A stretch of 15,388 bases of DNA from Candidatus Falkowbacteria bacterium CG10_big_fil_rev_8_21_14_0_10_43_10 (GCA_002773655.1 PFAR01000037.1:13580-28967), one strand, 5' to 3'. Positions 6,840 to 13,717 are shown, counted from the first letter of the stretch. Translations and numbers: made by a program. The notes: generated by a model from the sequence alone, not told the origin.

Positions 6840-7808
6840 TTAATTTCTAATTTTATTGCCGCTATGGTATCTCCGGTGCACGTCGCCCAGCTGTTTGTTA
6901 GTTACGTGCGTATATATTTGCGTAGTGGCGATATTGCGGTGGCCTAAAAACTCCTGCACTAATCTTAAATCAACCCCGTTGGAAAGCAGATCGGTCGCAT
7001 AGCTGTGCCGCAGGCTATGGGGCGAGGTCATAATGGGCAAACCGGCTATTTTTACGTACTTTTTCACTATATTTTCAATACTTCGCACGGAAAGCCGCCT
7101 AGAGCCCTTTTGAGCGTCTTTTTTGCTATAAGATATAAATAGAGCATTATCCAGGTCTGGGCGCGAATTTAGGTACTTTTTAAGCCATTCTACGGCCCTG
7201 GAGGAAAAATATACCGTCCTAATGCGCCCGCCTTTGCCCCTAATGGCGATTTCTAAATAATTTGTGCCTAATTTAAGTCTTAACTGATCCCGATTAAGCG
7301 CCACCAGCTCCGCTACCCGCAGGCCGGTGGAAAATAAAGTTTCCAGAATTGCCCGGTCCCGCAAACCGACTTCAGAACTTATATCGGGCGCCAAGAGCAG
7401 CTGTTCAACCTGCTCCAGCTTTAAAAATTTAATTTGCTTGTCGTCTTTGTCGCGCAGCAGCTTCACTTTGTCGGCCGGCAGGGAAGTGATGTCCTTATCC
7501 GAGAAATATTTTAACAAATTGCGCAAAGCGATTAAATAATAATTCTGAGTAACTTTCTTGAGCGGGGCAGGGGATTTATCAGAAGATCCCTGCCGAGCTA
7601 AAAATGTTTTATATTTATATATATGTTCGGCAGTTAATTCGTGCGGTAGCAAGCCAGATAAGCTAAATTTTTTCAGCCAATTGGAAAATTTTTTAAGAAA
7701 GCGGCCGTAATTTTCCACAGAAGCGGGGGAGAGGCCTTGCTCAATTTCCAAGTAATCTAAATAATCGGGAATGTATTTAATTATTGGCTGGCTGGTTTTC
7801 TGCATCAT
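6840..7808 (-). CDS. xerC: Tyrosine recombinase XerC/XerH-type
   Basis: A site-specific recombinase expected to resolve chromosome dimers at dif; 322 residues, close to the XerC/D length. It has an N-terminal SAM-like core-binding domain (about 8-105) and a C-terminal catalytic domain. All catalytic residues are present: R164 (TGLRVAEL), K192 (RGKGGRIR), H264 and R267 (PHSLRHSYATDLL), H290 (LGHRN) and nucleophile Y299 (TTQIYTHV). No second Xer gene is seen in the window. A dif-like site lies about 430 bp upstream of its start, which supports a housekeeping Xer rather than a phage or plasmid integrase. The predicted promoter lies six bases before the ATG, so translation is probably leaderless. 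Confidence 0.93.
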   Translation of the reverse strand: MMQKTSQPIIKYIPDYLDYLEIEQGLSPASVENYGRFLKKFSNWLKKFSLSGLLPHELTAEHIYKYKTFLARQGSSDKSPAPLKKVTQNYYLIALRNLLKYFSDKDITSLPADKVKLLRDKDDKQIKFLKLEQVEQLLLAPDISSEVGLRDRAILETLFSTGLRVAELVALNRDQLRLKLGTNYLEIAIRGKGGRIRTVYFSSRAVEWLKKYLNSRPDLDNALFISYSKKDAQKGSRRLSVRSIENIVKKYVKIAGLPIMTSPHSLRHSYATDLLSNGVDLRLVQEFLGHRNIATTQIYTHVTNKQLGDVHRRYHSGNKIRN

Positions 7809-7814
7809 ATAGAT

Positions 7815-7823
7815 ATTATATCA
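7815..7823 (-). promoter_or_regulatory. Extended -10 promoter for xerC
   Basis: On the minus strand TGATATAAT is an exact extended -10 (TATAAT at 7820-7815). Six bases later is the ATG at 7808, the same spacing as in the M23 gene, so the transcript is probably leaderless. The -35 region is weak. It lies beside the -35 (7828-7833) of the divergent gene. Confidence 0.7.
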
Positions 7824-7827
7824 TATT

Positions 7828-7856
7828 TTGACATTAGCTATTATTATTGTTAAAAT
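7828..7856 (+). promoter_or_regulatory. Sigma-70 promoter for the 88-residue gene
   Basis: A perfect -35 TTGACA (7828-7833), a 17-base spacer and -10 TAAAAT (7851-7856). Predicted start is about 7863, giving a leader of about 22 bases that holds the Shine-Dalgarno. The lysS promoter has the same two boxes and spacing. Confidence 0.75.
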
Positions 7857-7884
7857 TTTAAAAACTGCGGAACGGAGGATGTTG

Positions 7885-8151
7885 ATGATTGTTGCGGAAT
7901 TGCACGGTTTCAATAATGCGGAAATAAAAGAAGCCAAACAACGGGTCAGTCGGTTGTTGACCGAATTATGTGAAAATATTCGGCTGATTGTTTGCCCGGC
8001 TATTTGCACTGACCAGGATGGGGCAGAGGCAAGGGTTATAAAAATCATTTGCCCTCATGAAGCTCTTGCCAGAAAAGCTCGCCGGCAGGTAGATGATGAC
8101 AAATATAAATTTACCGGCGCGGATATAATTGTTGTTTGTGAATGGAGATAA
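7885..8151 (+). CDS. Unknown 88-residue protein, single-gene unit
   Basis: I do not recognise this protein. I chose ATG 7885 because GGAGG (7874-7878) lies six bases before it; longer versions of the frame start inside the -35 box. The 88 residues alternate strand and helix: MIVAELHGF, helix NNAEIKEAKQRVSRLLTELCE, strand IRLIVCPAI, strand ARVIKIICP, helix HEALARKARRQV and strand ADIIVVCEW. This suggests a small ferredoxin-like or tautomerase-like fold. It has five cysteines (29, 37, 41, 56, 85) and no signal peptide. It stands alone between xerC and the dif-like site, with its own promoter, strong ribosome site and terminator, so it is real and probably well expressed. Confidence 0.8.
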   Translation: MIVAELHGFNNAEIKEAKQRVSRLLTELCENIRLIVCPAICTDQDGAEARVIKIICPHEALARKARRQVDDDKYKFTGADIIVVCEWR

Positions 8152-8181
8152 AATATGATCTTTGCCAAAAGGAGGGAATAG

Positions 8182-8210
8182 AGGTCTCTGTCTGTTTGAG
8201 GCCTTTTTTT
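8182..8210 (+). terminator. Intrinsic terminator after the 88-residue gene
   Basis: Stem AGGTCTC (8182-8188) / GAGGCCT (8198-8204), seven pairs with one G-U, has a nine-base loop and is followed by seven Ts (8204-8210). It begins 30 bases after the stop codon and insulates the dif-like region from + strand transcription. Confidence 0.8.
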
Positions 8211-8234
8211 ATTATATTATAATATATTATCTAT

Positions 8235-8262
8235 ACTTCGCATAATGTAGATTAAGAGAAGT
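8235..8262. other. dif: dif-like Xer recombination site (candidate replication terminus)
   Basis: A 28-base site with left arm ACTTCGCATAA (8235-8245), centre TGTAGA (8246-8251) and right arm TTAAGAGAAGT (8252-8262). The arms are inverted repeats at 8 of 11 positions, with outer ACTTC/GAAGT and inner TAA/TTA matching exactly. By my alignment 20 of 28 bases equal E. coli dif, including the unbroken run CGCATAATGTA, and about 19 of 28 equal B. subtilis dif, including the outer ACTTC. It lies in AT-rich non-coding DNA between a terminator and a convergent gene, about 430 bp from xerC, at the switch from mostly + to - strand genes. The dif sequences are from memory. I consider it a strong candidate. 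Confidence 0.75.
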
Positions 8263-8285
8263 GATATAATAAAAAAATTATACAC

Positions 8286-8441
8286 TCAGCTGATAGTCAT
8301 CCCCATTAGGTGCAGTTCCGGCGCGAACAATAAAATTATTTTTAATAACAATAAAAATAACCCGACGACTACAATTACCGCCAAAATAACTCCAAAGGCA
8401 AAGGTAAATTTAAATAAATTTTCCATTGACGACTTATTCAT
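8286..8441 (-). CDS. 51-residue single-pass membrane protein
   Basis: A short gene read on the minus strand from ATG 8441 to TGA 8286. The N-terminus MNKSSMENLFKF is followed by a long hydrophobic stretch (about residues 13-40, FAFGVILAVIVVVGLFLLLLKIILLFA) and a short tail ending in MGMTIS. One transmembrane helix is clear. Without this gene the spacer would be a 468-base gap. It is the last gene of the leftward run after ftsQ and ends just before the dif-like site. No Shine-Dalgarno is visible. Function unknown; a real gene is likely because of the sustained hydrophobic pattern. Confidence 0.55.
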   Translation of the reverse strand: MNKSSMENLFKFTFAFGVILAVIVVVGLFLLLLKIILLFAPELHLMGMTIS

Positions 8442-8454
8442 ATTGATTATGTAA

Positions 8455-8550
8455 AAATTTAAAAAATTAGCGGCAGGGTATAATACCCCGCTGTTGTATA
8501 TTTTATATTATATATTAAAATTTAAAAATTGAGTAGTAGGGTAAATACCT
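8455..8550. repeat. Imperfect direct repeat in the spacer between ftsQ and the 51-residue gene
   Basis: 8455-8488 and 8518-8549 align as AAATTTAAAAA, then TTAG/TGAG, then AGGGTA-AATACC with small gaps. The first copy contains GGGTATAATACCC, a perfect 13-base palindrome, between AGCGG and CCGCT. The rest of 8442-8619 is AT-rich and I see no RNA gene in it. Confidence 0.4.
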
Positions 8551-8619
8551 TGCCCCACCTTTAGATACGTGCAGTGGATTTGCATTAAACGATCGCAAAC
8601 GGTTTAGACAAGCACAAAG

Positions 8620-9483
8620 TTACTTGTAGTATATTTTTTCGCCGAACCGCAAATCAATATATTCCAACTTCTTAAGCCCGTCTCCTTTTATTTTCTCCGC
8701 CAATAATACTTCCAATTTTTTAAATTGTTTTTCCAACTCATCCTCGATATTAAAATAAATTTTTGGTCCTTCATTAACGCCTAAATCCACAGTAGCCTCC
8801 GGCTTGTTTATCTCGCATATATTATTAATGTTTAAATTTATGCTTTTTGCCCTTTTTGCCAAACCCAGGCACGCTCTCAGATACTCCTCCCCTACCATAA
8901 CTTTTTTATTCACCCCCTGAGTTTTTATTTGTGGTTTCCGGTCAGCGCTTTTTAAAACAATAAAATCATTAGTGTTTATTTCCAAACTTTCAATTTTTAG
9001 CAAAACATTCAGACTGGAATCAATGTAATAATACTGCTCCTCTTCACACCAAACCGCGGCCGGAATTATTTCGTTAAAGCTTATCTTTATGGTTTTCGGC
9101 AGGTTTTTATTTATCTCTAAATTGTCCACCAGATAATTTTTTAAGATCTCTTTTTTCACTTGCCTCTTGCTGAAACTGAAAATATTCTGCTGATTTAAAA
9201 AAAGAAACCTCTTTTGCTGCAGCTGTTTATTTACAATATTATATACCTTATATTCGTCGATTCTCTCGCTCCCCTCAATTATTATATTATCCGCTAAAAA
9301 ATAGGAGTTGAAAAAAAGAAAATTAAAGATAACAAAGACGAGCACTATCATGCCCGCTATTGTTAGTTTTTTTTTCCCGGACATTCCTTGTATTCTGCTC
9401 CGCCTTTTTTGGAAAAAGGGATTCTTGCAATATTTTTTTGAGGAATAAATTTTTCTTACAGACATACTAAAATCTAAAATCAT
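8620..9483 (-). CDS. ftsQ: FtsQ/DivIB-like cell division protein
   Basis: A predicted divisome protein anchored in the membrane with an extracytoplasmic POTRA domain; 287 residues from ATG 9483, five bases after the serS stop. A TTG at 9486 and an ATG at 9465 are alternatives. A basic cytoplasmic tail (residues 1-38, rich in K and R) precedes one membrane helix (LTIAGMIVLVFVIFNFLFF, about 40-58). The POTRA domain follows (NIIIEGSERIDEYKVYNIVN onward to the NLPKTIKISF stretch) and then a beta domain. The end GLKKLEYIDLRFGEKIYYK is the characteristic FtsQ C-terminal pattern. Overall similarity is low, as usual in this family, so the call rests on layout and the two motifs. It is in an operon with serS. 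Confidence 0.78.
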   Translation of the reverse strand: MILDFSMSVRKIYSSKKYCKNPFFQKRRSRIQGMSGKKKLTIAGMIVLVFVIFNFLFFNSYFLADNIIIEGSERIDEYKVYNIVNKQLQQKRFLFLNQQNIFSFSKRQVKKEILKNYLVDNLEINKNLPKTIKISFNEIIPAAVWCEEEQYYYIDSSLNVLLKIESLEINTNDFIVLKSADRKPQIKTQGVNKKVMVGEEYLRACLGLAKRAKSINLNINNICEINKPEATVDLGVNEGPKIYFNIEDELEKQFKKLEVLLAEKIKGDGLKKLEYIDLRFGEKIYYK

Positions 9484-9488
9484 CAATA

Positions 9489-10748
9489 TTATTTGGGGGT
9501 TATAACTAAACTGGGCATATATTTCTTTAATACTTTAGGAATTTTTACGCTGCCGTCTGCCTGCTGAAAATTTTCCAAGATAGCGATCGGCACGCGGGTA
9601 AAAGCCATCGCGGTACCGTTTAAGGTGTGAACCAGCTTAGTTTTGCCGTCATTATCTTTATATTTTATATTAAGCCGGCGCGACTGGAAATCAGTACAGT
9701 TCGAACAGCTGGTTATCTCTCCCCAATTATTTTTCATCGGCAGCCAGGCTTCCAAATCATATTTACGGTAGGCCGGCGCGCCTAAATCGCCGGTGCAAAT
9801 ATTCAGCACCCTAAAGGGAATCTTCAATTCGCCGTATATTTCCTTTTCTATTTCTTTCATTTCTTCAAGTAGATCGTCCGACTGTTCGGGAGCGGAAAAG
9901 ATAAACATTTCCACCTTGCTGAACTGGTGCACCCGGTATAATCCGCGCGATTCTTTGCCATACGCGCCGCCCTCTTTGCGGAAGCAATGGGAAAAACCGA
10001 CGTATTTTATCGGCAGGTCTTTTTTAGCCAAAATTTTATTAGCCAGATAGCTCCCCAGGGTAATTTCCGCGGTAGCGATCAACGATAAGTCTTCTCCTTT
10101 TATTTCATAAATCTGGTCTTCATTGCCGCGCGGGTTATAACCCGTCCCCTTCATGGCAAAACCGCGAGCCAGGTCGGGCGTGGAAAAAGGAATGAAGCCT
10201 TTCTTGACTAATTTTTCCAAAACAAACTGCACTAAAGCGAACTCTAAAAGCGCCAATTCATTTTTTAAATAATAAAAGCCGTTGCCCGATACTTCAGCGG
10301 CTGTTTCAAAATCCAATAGATCTAAACTCTTGCCTAGTTCCAGATGATTTTTTGGTTCAAAGTTAAATTTGGTCGGCTTCCCTACTATCTCAACCTCCTT
10401 ATTGTCATTATCATCTTTGCCGATAGGCGCGTCCGGATGATGTAAATTAGGCACGCGCTCTAATATTTCAGTGTATTTAACGTTAACGTTCTCTATTTCT
10501 CTCTCTAATTTTGCGATTTCTTCTTTTAAATTTTTCCCTTTGGCAATTTGCTTGGCAATTGGTTTCCCGCCTTTAGCGGCGGAAGCGAGTTCGTTGCGCT
10601 GTGCCCGCAGGTTGTCAATCTTTGTCTGCGCCTCCCTCTTCTCTTCGTCTAATTTCAATAATTCGCCGATATCAACTTTAATATTTTTATTTTTTGCCGC
10701 CTCTTTTACGAGCTTTGTGTTTTCACGGATAAATTTTATGTCTAGCAT
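9489..10748 (-). CDS. serS: Seryl-tRNA synthetase
   Basis: A class II synthetase charging tRNA-Ser (and SelC where present); 419 residues, a normal length. The N-terminal tRNA-binding coiled coil spans about 30-100 (DEEKREAQTKIDNLRAQRNE and onward). The catalytic domain has TAEI (226-229, serine site), motif 2 FRKEGGAYGKESRGL (256-270) and motif 3 NGTAMAFTRVPIAILEN (377-393). The start MLDIKFIRENTKLVKEA is the standard N-terminus. Upstream, TATACT on the minus strand (10766-10761) is a possible -10, inside the TTAGTAT repeats. No Shine-Dalgarno is seen. The ftsQ-like gene follows after five bases. Confidence 0.97.
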   Translation of the reverse strand: MLDIKFIRENTKLVKEAAKNKNIKVDIGELLKLDEEKREAQTKIDNLRAQRNELASAAKGGKPIAKQIAKGKNLKEEIAKLEREIENVNVKYTEILERVPNLHHPDAPIGKDDNDNKEVEIVGKPTKFNFEPKNHLELGKSLDLLDFETAAEVSGNGFYYLKNELALLEFALVQFVLEKLVKKGFIPFSTPDLARGFAMKGTGYNPRGNEDQIYEIKGEDLSLIATAEITLGSYLANKILAKKDLPIKYVGFSHCFRKEGGAYGKESRGLYRVHQFSKVEMFIFSAPEQSDDLLEEMKEIEKEIYGELKIPFRVLNICTGDLGAPAYRKYDLEAWLPMKNNWGEITSCSNCTDFQSRRLNIKYKDNDGKTKLVHTLNGTAMAFTRVPIAILENFQQADGSVKIPKVLKKYMPSLVITPK

Positions 10749-10751
10749 AAA

Positions 10752-10779
10752 TTAGTATTTAGTATAAAGTATTTAGTAT
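10752..10779. repeat. Short direct repeats TTAGTAT before serS
   Basis: Three copies of TTAGTAT at 10752-10758, 10759-10765 (tandem) and 10773-10779 lie in the 97-base gap between serS and the HD gene. Read on the minus strand they give ATACTAA units and may overlap the serS promoter. I see no terminator in the gap. Confidence 0.6.
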
Positions 10780-10845
10780 TAGGCAAATGGATTTGGCGTT
10801 TCAAAAGTGACGAATTGCATTCTATAATTTTCAAACCCCATATGC

Positions 10846-11436
10846 TTATAAGTTTAATTCTTTGGCAATATCCTGCAACGCCGTTAATCCGATTTCTAAA
10901 AATTGCTCCGGACTTAAGCCGATTTGTTCGCATTCTAAAATTATTTCCCGGTTGCAGTTGGCGGCAAAAGCTTTGTTTTTAAATTTCTTTTGCAATGATT
11001 TTAATTGCACGCTGGCTAATTTTTTATCCGGTTGAACCAGCGCCGACGCCACAATCAAACCGGTTAAAGTTTCGGCGGCCGCGAGCGCGTGCTCTATTTT
11101 TTTCGTGCGTATTTTATCTTTATAATCGCCACAATGTTCATTACCATAAGCGTGCGACACTATGGTTTCTATTAAATAATCGCTTCCGCCCGCGTTTTTT
11201 AATATTTCAATGCATTTTACGCAATGGTTCTTGGTGTCATTTTTTGTTAATTCCCAATCAATGTCATGTAAAAGCCCAATAATCCCCCATTCATCTTCAC
11301 TTTCGTCAAAATGTTTTGCCAGCGCGCGCATAATCACCTCCGACTCGCGGCAATGTAATTTTGTAACGGAATCTTTGATATATTCATCCAGTAATTTTTG
11401 CGCCTGTGATAGATTTATTCCTAATTCTTCACTCAT
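10846..11436 (-). CDS. HD-domain phosphohydrolase-like protein
   Basis: A predicted metal-dependent phosphohydrolase of the HD superfamily, 196 residues, substrate unknown. The HD pair is H57-D58 in GLLHDIDWE. Other candidate metal ligands are H28 (KLHCRESE), H71 (KNHCVKC), H95 (VSHAYGNEH) and H101. The helical remainder (AAAETLTGLIVASALVQPDKKLASV) is usual for the family. Its ATG overlaps the stop codon of the CYTH gene (ATGA, 11436-11433), so the two are translationally coupled. Pairing with a CYTH phosphate-ester enzyme suggests a shared nucleotide or polyphosphate pathway; that is inference. Confidence 0.82.
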   Translation of the reverse strand: MSEELGINLSQAQKLLDEYIKDSVTKLHCRESEVIMRALAKHFDESEDEWGIIGLLHDIDWELTKNDTKNHCVKCIEILKNAGGSDYLIETIVSHAYGNEHCGDYKDKIRTKKIEHALAAAETLTGLIVASALVQPDKKLASVQLKSLQKKFKNKAFAANCNREIILECEQIGLSPEQFLEIGLTALQDIAKELNL

Positions 11437-12014
11437 ATAAATGGATTTCTATCTTTAAAAGTGGCTCGTTTTATTTCATCGTTGACGACAGTATGTGGTA
11501 CGCCATATTTACGATAATATAACTCCCATACCGCCGCGAAAATCGCCTGTGAATAATCAAATCCCAATTTTTCCGAAACTTTTTTCACTTCGGCTTCGTT
11601 TTTGCCCTCAATTTCCACAAACGGCTCCAGCCACGGCCAGGTATCCAAATCAATTTCTACGCCGTCCAGTTCCCAAATTTCCCTTTTTGTTTCCTGATAC
11701 GCCTTTCGCTCCAAAATAACGTCTAAAAACGCTATCGCTTTATCATAATCATTTACTTCCAGGCAAATCTCTTTTTGAACTTCTATGCCTTCGCCAGGAT
11801 AGTTTGCTTTAAAGCTCATGGTAATTTTATCGCCTTCATCCCTGACCCGAATCCATCCCGGTTCCTTTCTTTTTTCCAGCGGCGGATAAAAATTTATCCT
11901 TTTCATTAAAAATTCCGGCTTAATCAGCTTGGCGCCCGCTTGCCTTAATTTAGCGCGCATCTTGTCTTTGTCTATCGGATAGAAAGTGGCTTCATATTCA
12001 ATGTCCATAATCAT
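11433..12014 (-). CDS. CYTH-domain protein (triphosphate tunnel family)
   Basis: A member of the CYTH superfamily, which includes class IV adenylate cyclases and thiamine/inorganic triphosphatases; 193 residues. The N-terminal signature reads IEYEATFYPI, so the usual E-x-E-x-K has Thr in place of Lys. Later strands carry the expected charged residues: GWIRVRDEGDKITMSFK, EVQKEICLEV, KREIWELDGVEIDLDTWPWLEPFVEIEG. Two starts, ATG 12014 and ATG 12008, are possible. The first overlaps the TGA of the broken upstream gene's C-terminal remnant, and its own stop overlaps the HD gene start. Substrate cannot be told from sequence. Confidence 0.85.
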   Translation of the reverse strand: MIMDIEYEATFYPIDKDKMRAKLRQAGAKLIKPEFLMKRINFYPPLEKRKEPGWIRVRDEGDKITMSFKANYPGEGIEVQKEICLEVNDYDKAIAFLDVILERKAYQETKREIWELDGVEIDLDTWPWLEPFVEIEGKNEAEVKKVSEKLGFDYSQAIFAAVWELYYRKYGVPHTVVNDEIKRATFKDRNPFI

Positions 12015-12191
12015 AACTTAACTCTATTCAAATCACCCTTAATTATTTCATCTTTCGCTCAACTCCGGATTCTCTAGGCATTCCTGCGTATCGTTGGGCA
12101 CGGTCACCTCATACTCCAACTCCTCCAAAATTTTTTTCACCTCCAGCATCTCCTTGGCAAAATACATACTCCCGCAAATGTTTATAGTCAT
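12011..12191 (-). pseudogene. Remnant of a nucleoside 2-deoxyribosyltransferase-like gene, internally deleted
   Basis: From ATG 12191 to TGA 12048 the minus strand encodes 47 residues: an ICGSMYFAKEML opening, the helix EVKKILEELEYEV, then VPNDTQECLENPELS. I associate this opening with CPR proteins of the nucleoside 2-deoxyribosyltransferase-like fold, usually about 130-150 residues. The frame stops there. One base out of frame, minus strand 12052 to 12011 reads DEIIKGDLNRVKL and ends in a TGA overlapping the CYTH start. That resembles the usual INGDL-type C-terminus of the same family. The middle, including the catalytic part, would be missing. It sits nine bases after lysS. Family recall is from memory. 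Confidence 0.55.
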
Positions 12192-12200
12192 ACTTGCAAC

Positions 12201-13700
12201 TTATGGCTTAGGCCTTAACAATGGAAACGCCTGGCACTCGCGGATCGGCTTATTCATTAAGAAGCTGAATAGGCGCTCGCTCACGCCAAAGCCGCAGGTT
12301 GGCGGCATGCCGTATTCTAAAGCTTCCACAAATTCCATGTCCGCCATCTGCGCTTCGTCGTCGCCGGCGTCGCGCAGGGCTTGCTGTTCTTTAAATCTTT
12401 CCGCCTGGTCAATCGGGTCGTTTAATTCGCTATAGCCCTTGCCCATTTCCGAACCGGCTAAAATGACCTGAAAGCGCTCCACGACTTTACTATTTTTTTC
12501 ACTGCGTTTGGCCAGCGGTTCCATCGCAACCGGAACATTAATTAAAAATCCCGGCCCGGCAATTTGCTTGCGGCAGTATTTCCAGAGATTATCAATGCCC
12601 CGCGTGATATTAAAACCATTCTTATCATAATCAATGTTAAGCTCCTGCAGTTTTTTTTCTGTTTCCCCTGCATCAGTTTTTAACACGTCAATGCCGGTCA
12701 TTTTCTTTATTATTTTCACATAATCATATTTCCCCCACTTGCCGCCTAAATCTATCTCGCTCTCCCCTATTTTAAATTTCAAGGTGCCGAATGTTTCCTG
12801 CGCGACATACTGGTAAATTTTTTTTACAAGCTTCATGCCGTCTTCATAATTGGCGTATGCCCAATAAAACTCCATCTGCGTGTAATCCTGGGCGTGTTCG
12901 GCGCTCATGCCTTCATTGCGGAAAATGCGGCCAATCTCAAAAGTTTTTTCAAAGCCCGCGGCCATTAGGCGCTTCTGCCAAAGCTCGCCGCAGGAGATAC
13001 GTAAGTAAACATCAATATCCAAAGCGTTATGATGGGTCTTAAACGGCCGGGCGTCCGCGCCGCCAGCAGTGGTTTCCAGCACCGGAGTTTCCACTTCTAA
13101 AAATCCTTTCTTCGTTAAAAATTTGCGCATGGAACTCCAAAACTTTTCTCTTTTTATAATCACATCTTTTACTTCCGGATTAAGCAAAATATCTAAATAG
13201 CGCTTGCGCAATTTTTCTTCCTCGTCCTGCAGGCCGAAATGCTCGGCCGGAATCGGGCGCAGAGATTTGGTTAATAATTTCCACTCCAGCGCCTCTATGG
13301 ACGGCTGGCCTTTCTGGGTGGTAAAAGTTTTTCCCTGTATTTCAATAAAATCTCCGCTGTCGATTAAATCCATAAACAGCTTAAACTGCTTTTCATTAAG
13401 TTTCTGCTTATTTAAAACAAGCTGGATTTTTCCGCTGGCGTCCTGCAGGTCGGCGAAAATTAAATTGCCATGTTCGCGGATGGAGCGCAGGCGGCCGGCA
13501 ATATAAAAACCTTTGTCTGTTTTTTTTATATTTTCAAAATCATCCAAAACCTCTTTGATGCTGAAATCCCGCCTGGCCTTGGCCGGATACGGGTTAATCC
13601 CCGCATTTTTAATTTGCTCTAATTTTTTTATTCTGTCTTGTCGTTCGCTTGTCCGCCCGCCTGCCATAGCAGGTTGGGCTGGGCTTTGTGTTTCTGACAT
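12201..13700 (-). CDS. lysS: Lysyl-tRNA synthetase, class II
   Basis: Charges tRNA-Lys; 499 residues, normal for the class II enzyme. The OB-fold anticodon domain (about 65-150, with YIAGRLRSIREHGNLIFADL) precedes the catalytic domain: motif 1 FLEVETPVL (200-208), motif 2 FRNEGMSAEHAQDYTQMEF (260-278) and motif 3 region PPTCGFGVSERLFSF (466-480). In motif 3 the usual G-I-D-R reads V-S-E-R. Residues 7-20 (PAQPAMAGGRTSER) come from a palindromic repeat and have no counterpart in the family; ATG at residue 12 is an alternative start. No Shine-Dalgarno is present. The promoter at 13806-13778 gives a leader of about 70 bases. The broken gene, CYTH and HD genes follow as a likely operon. Confidence 0.96.
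   Translation of the reverse strand: MSETQSPAQPAMAGGRTSERQDRIKKLEQIKNAGINPYPAKARRDFSIKEVLDDFENIKKTDKGFYIAGRLRSIREHGNLIFADLQDASGKIQLVLNKQKLNEKQFKLFMDLIDSGDFIEIQGKTFTTQKGQPSIEALEWKLLTKSLRPIPAEHFGLQDEEEKLRKRYLDILLNPEVKDVIIKREKFWSSMRKFLTKKGFLEVETPVLETTAGGADARPFKTHHNALDIDVYLRISCGELWQKRLMAAGFEKTFEIGRIFRNEGMSAEHAQDYTQMEFYWAYANYEDGMKLVKKIYQYVAQETFGTLKFKIGESEIDLGGKWGKYDYVKIIKKMTGIDVLKTDAGETEKKLQELNIDYDKNGFNITRGIDNLWKYCRKQIAGPGFLINVPVAMEPLAKRSEKNSKVVERFQVILAGSEMGKGYSELNDPIDQAERFKEQQALRDAGDDEAQMADMEFVEALEYGMPPTCGFGVSERLFSFLMNKPIRECQAFPLLRPKP
13644..13677 (-). repeat. Repeat-family member inside the lysS N-terminal codons
   Basis: On the minus strand CCAACCTGC is followed by TATGGCAGG, forming the palindrome CCTGC-TATG-GCAGG, and then by GACAAGCGAA. 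The flanking 9-mer and 10-mer recur in order at 5357-5384. It encodes QPAMAGGRTSERQ at the start of LysRS. Confidence 0.5.
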
Positions 13701-13717
13701 AAATGTGAAAGCAGAGA

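Noticed and set aside
8262..8270. TGATATAAT on the + strand at the edge of the dif-like site
   Set aside because: It matches an extended -10, but no + strand gene follows and the region is very AT-rich, so a chance match is likely; an antisense RNA to the 51-residue gene cannot be excluded.
8442..8619. Possible small RNA or tRNA gene
   Set aside because: No cloverleaf, CCA end or conserved tRNA words were found; the segment is AT-rich with short direct repeats.
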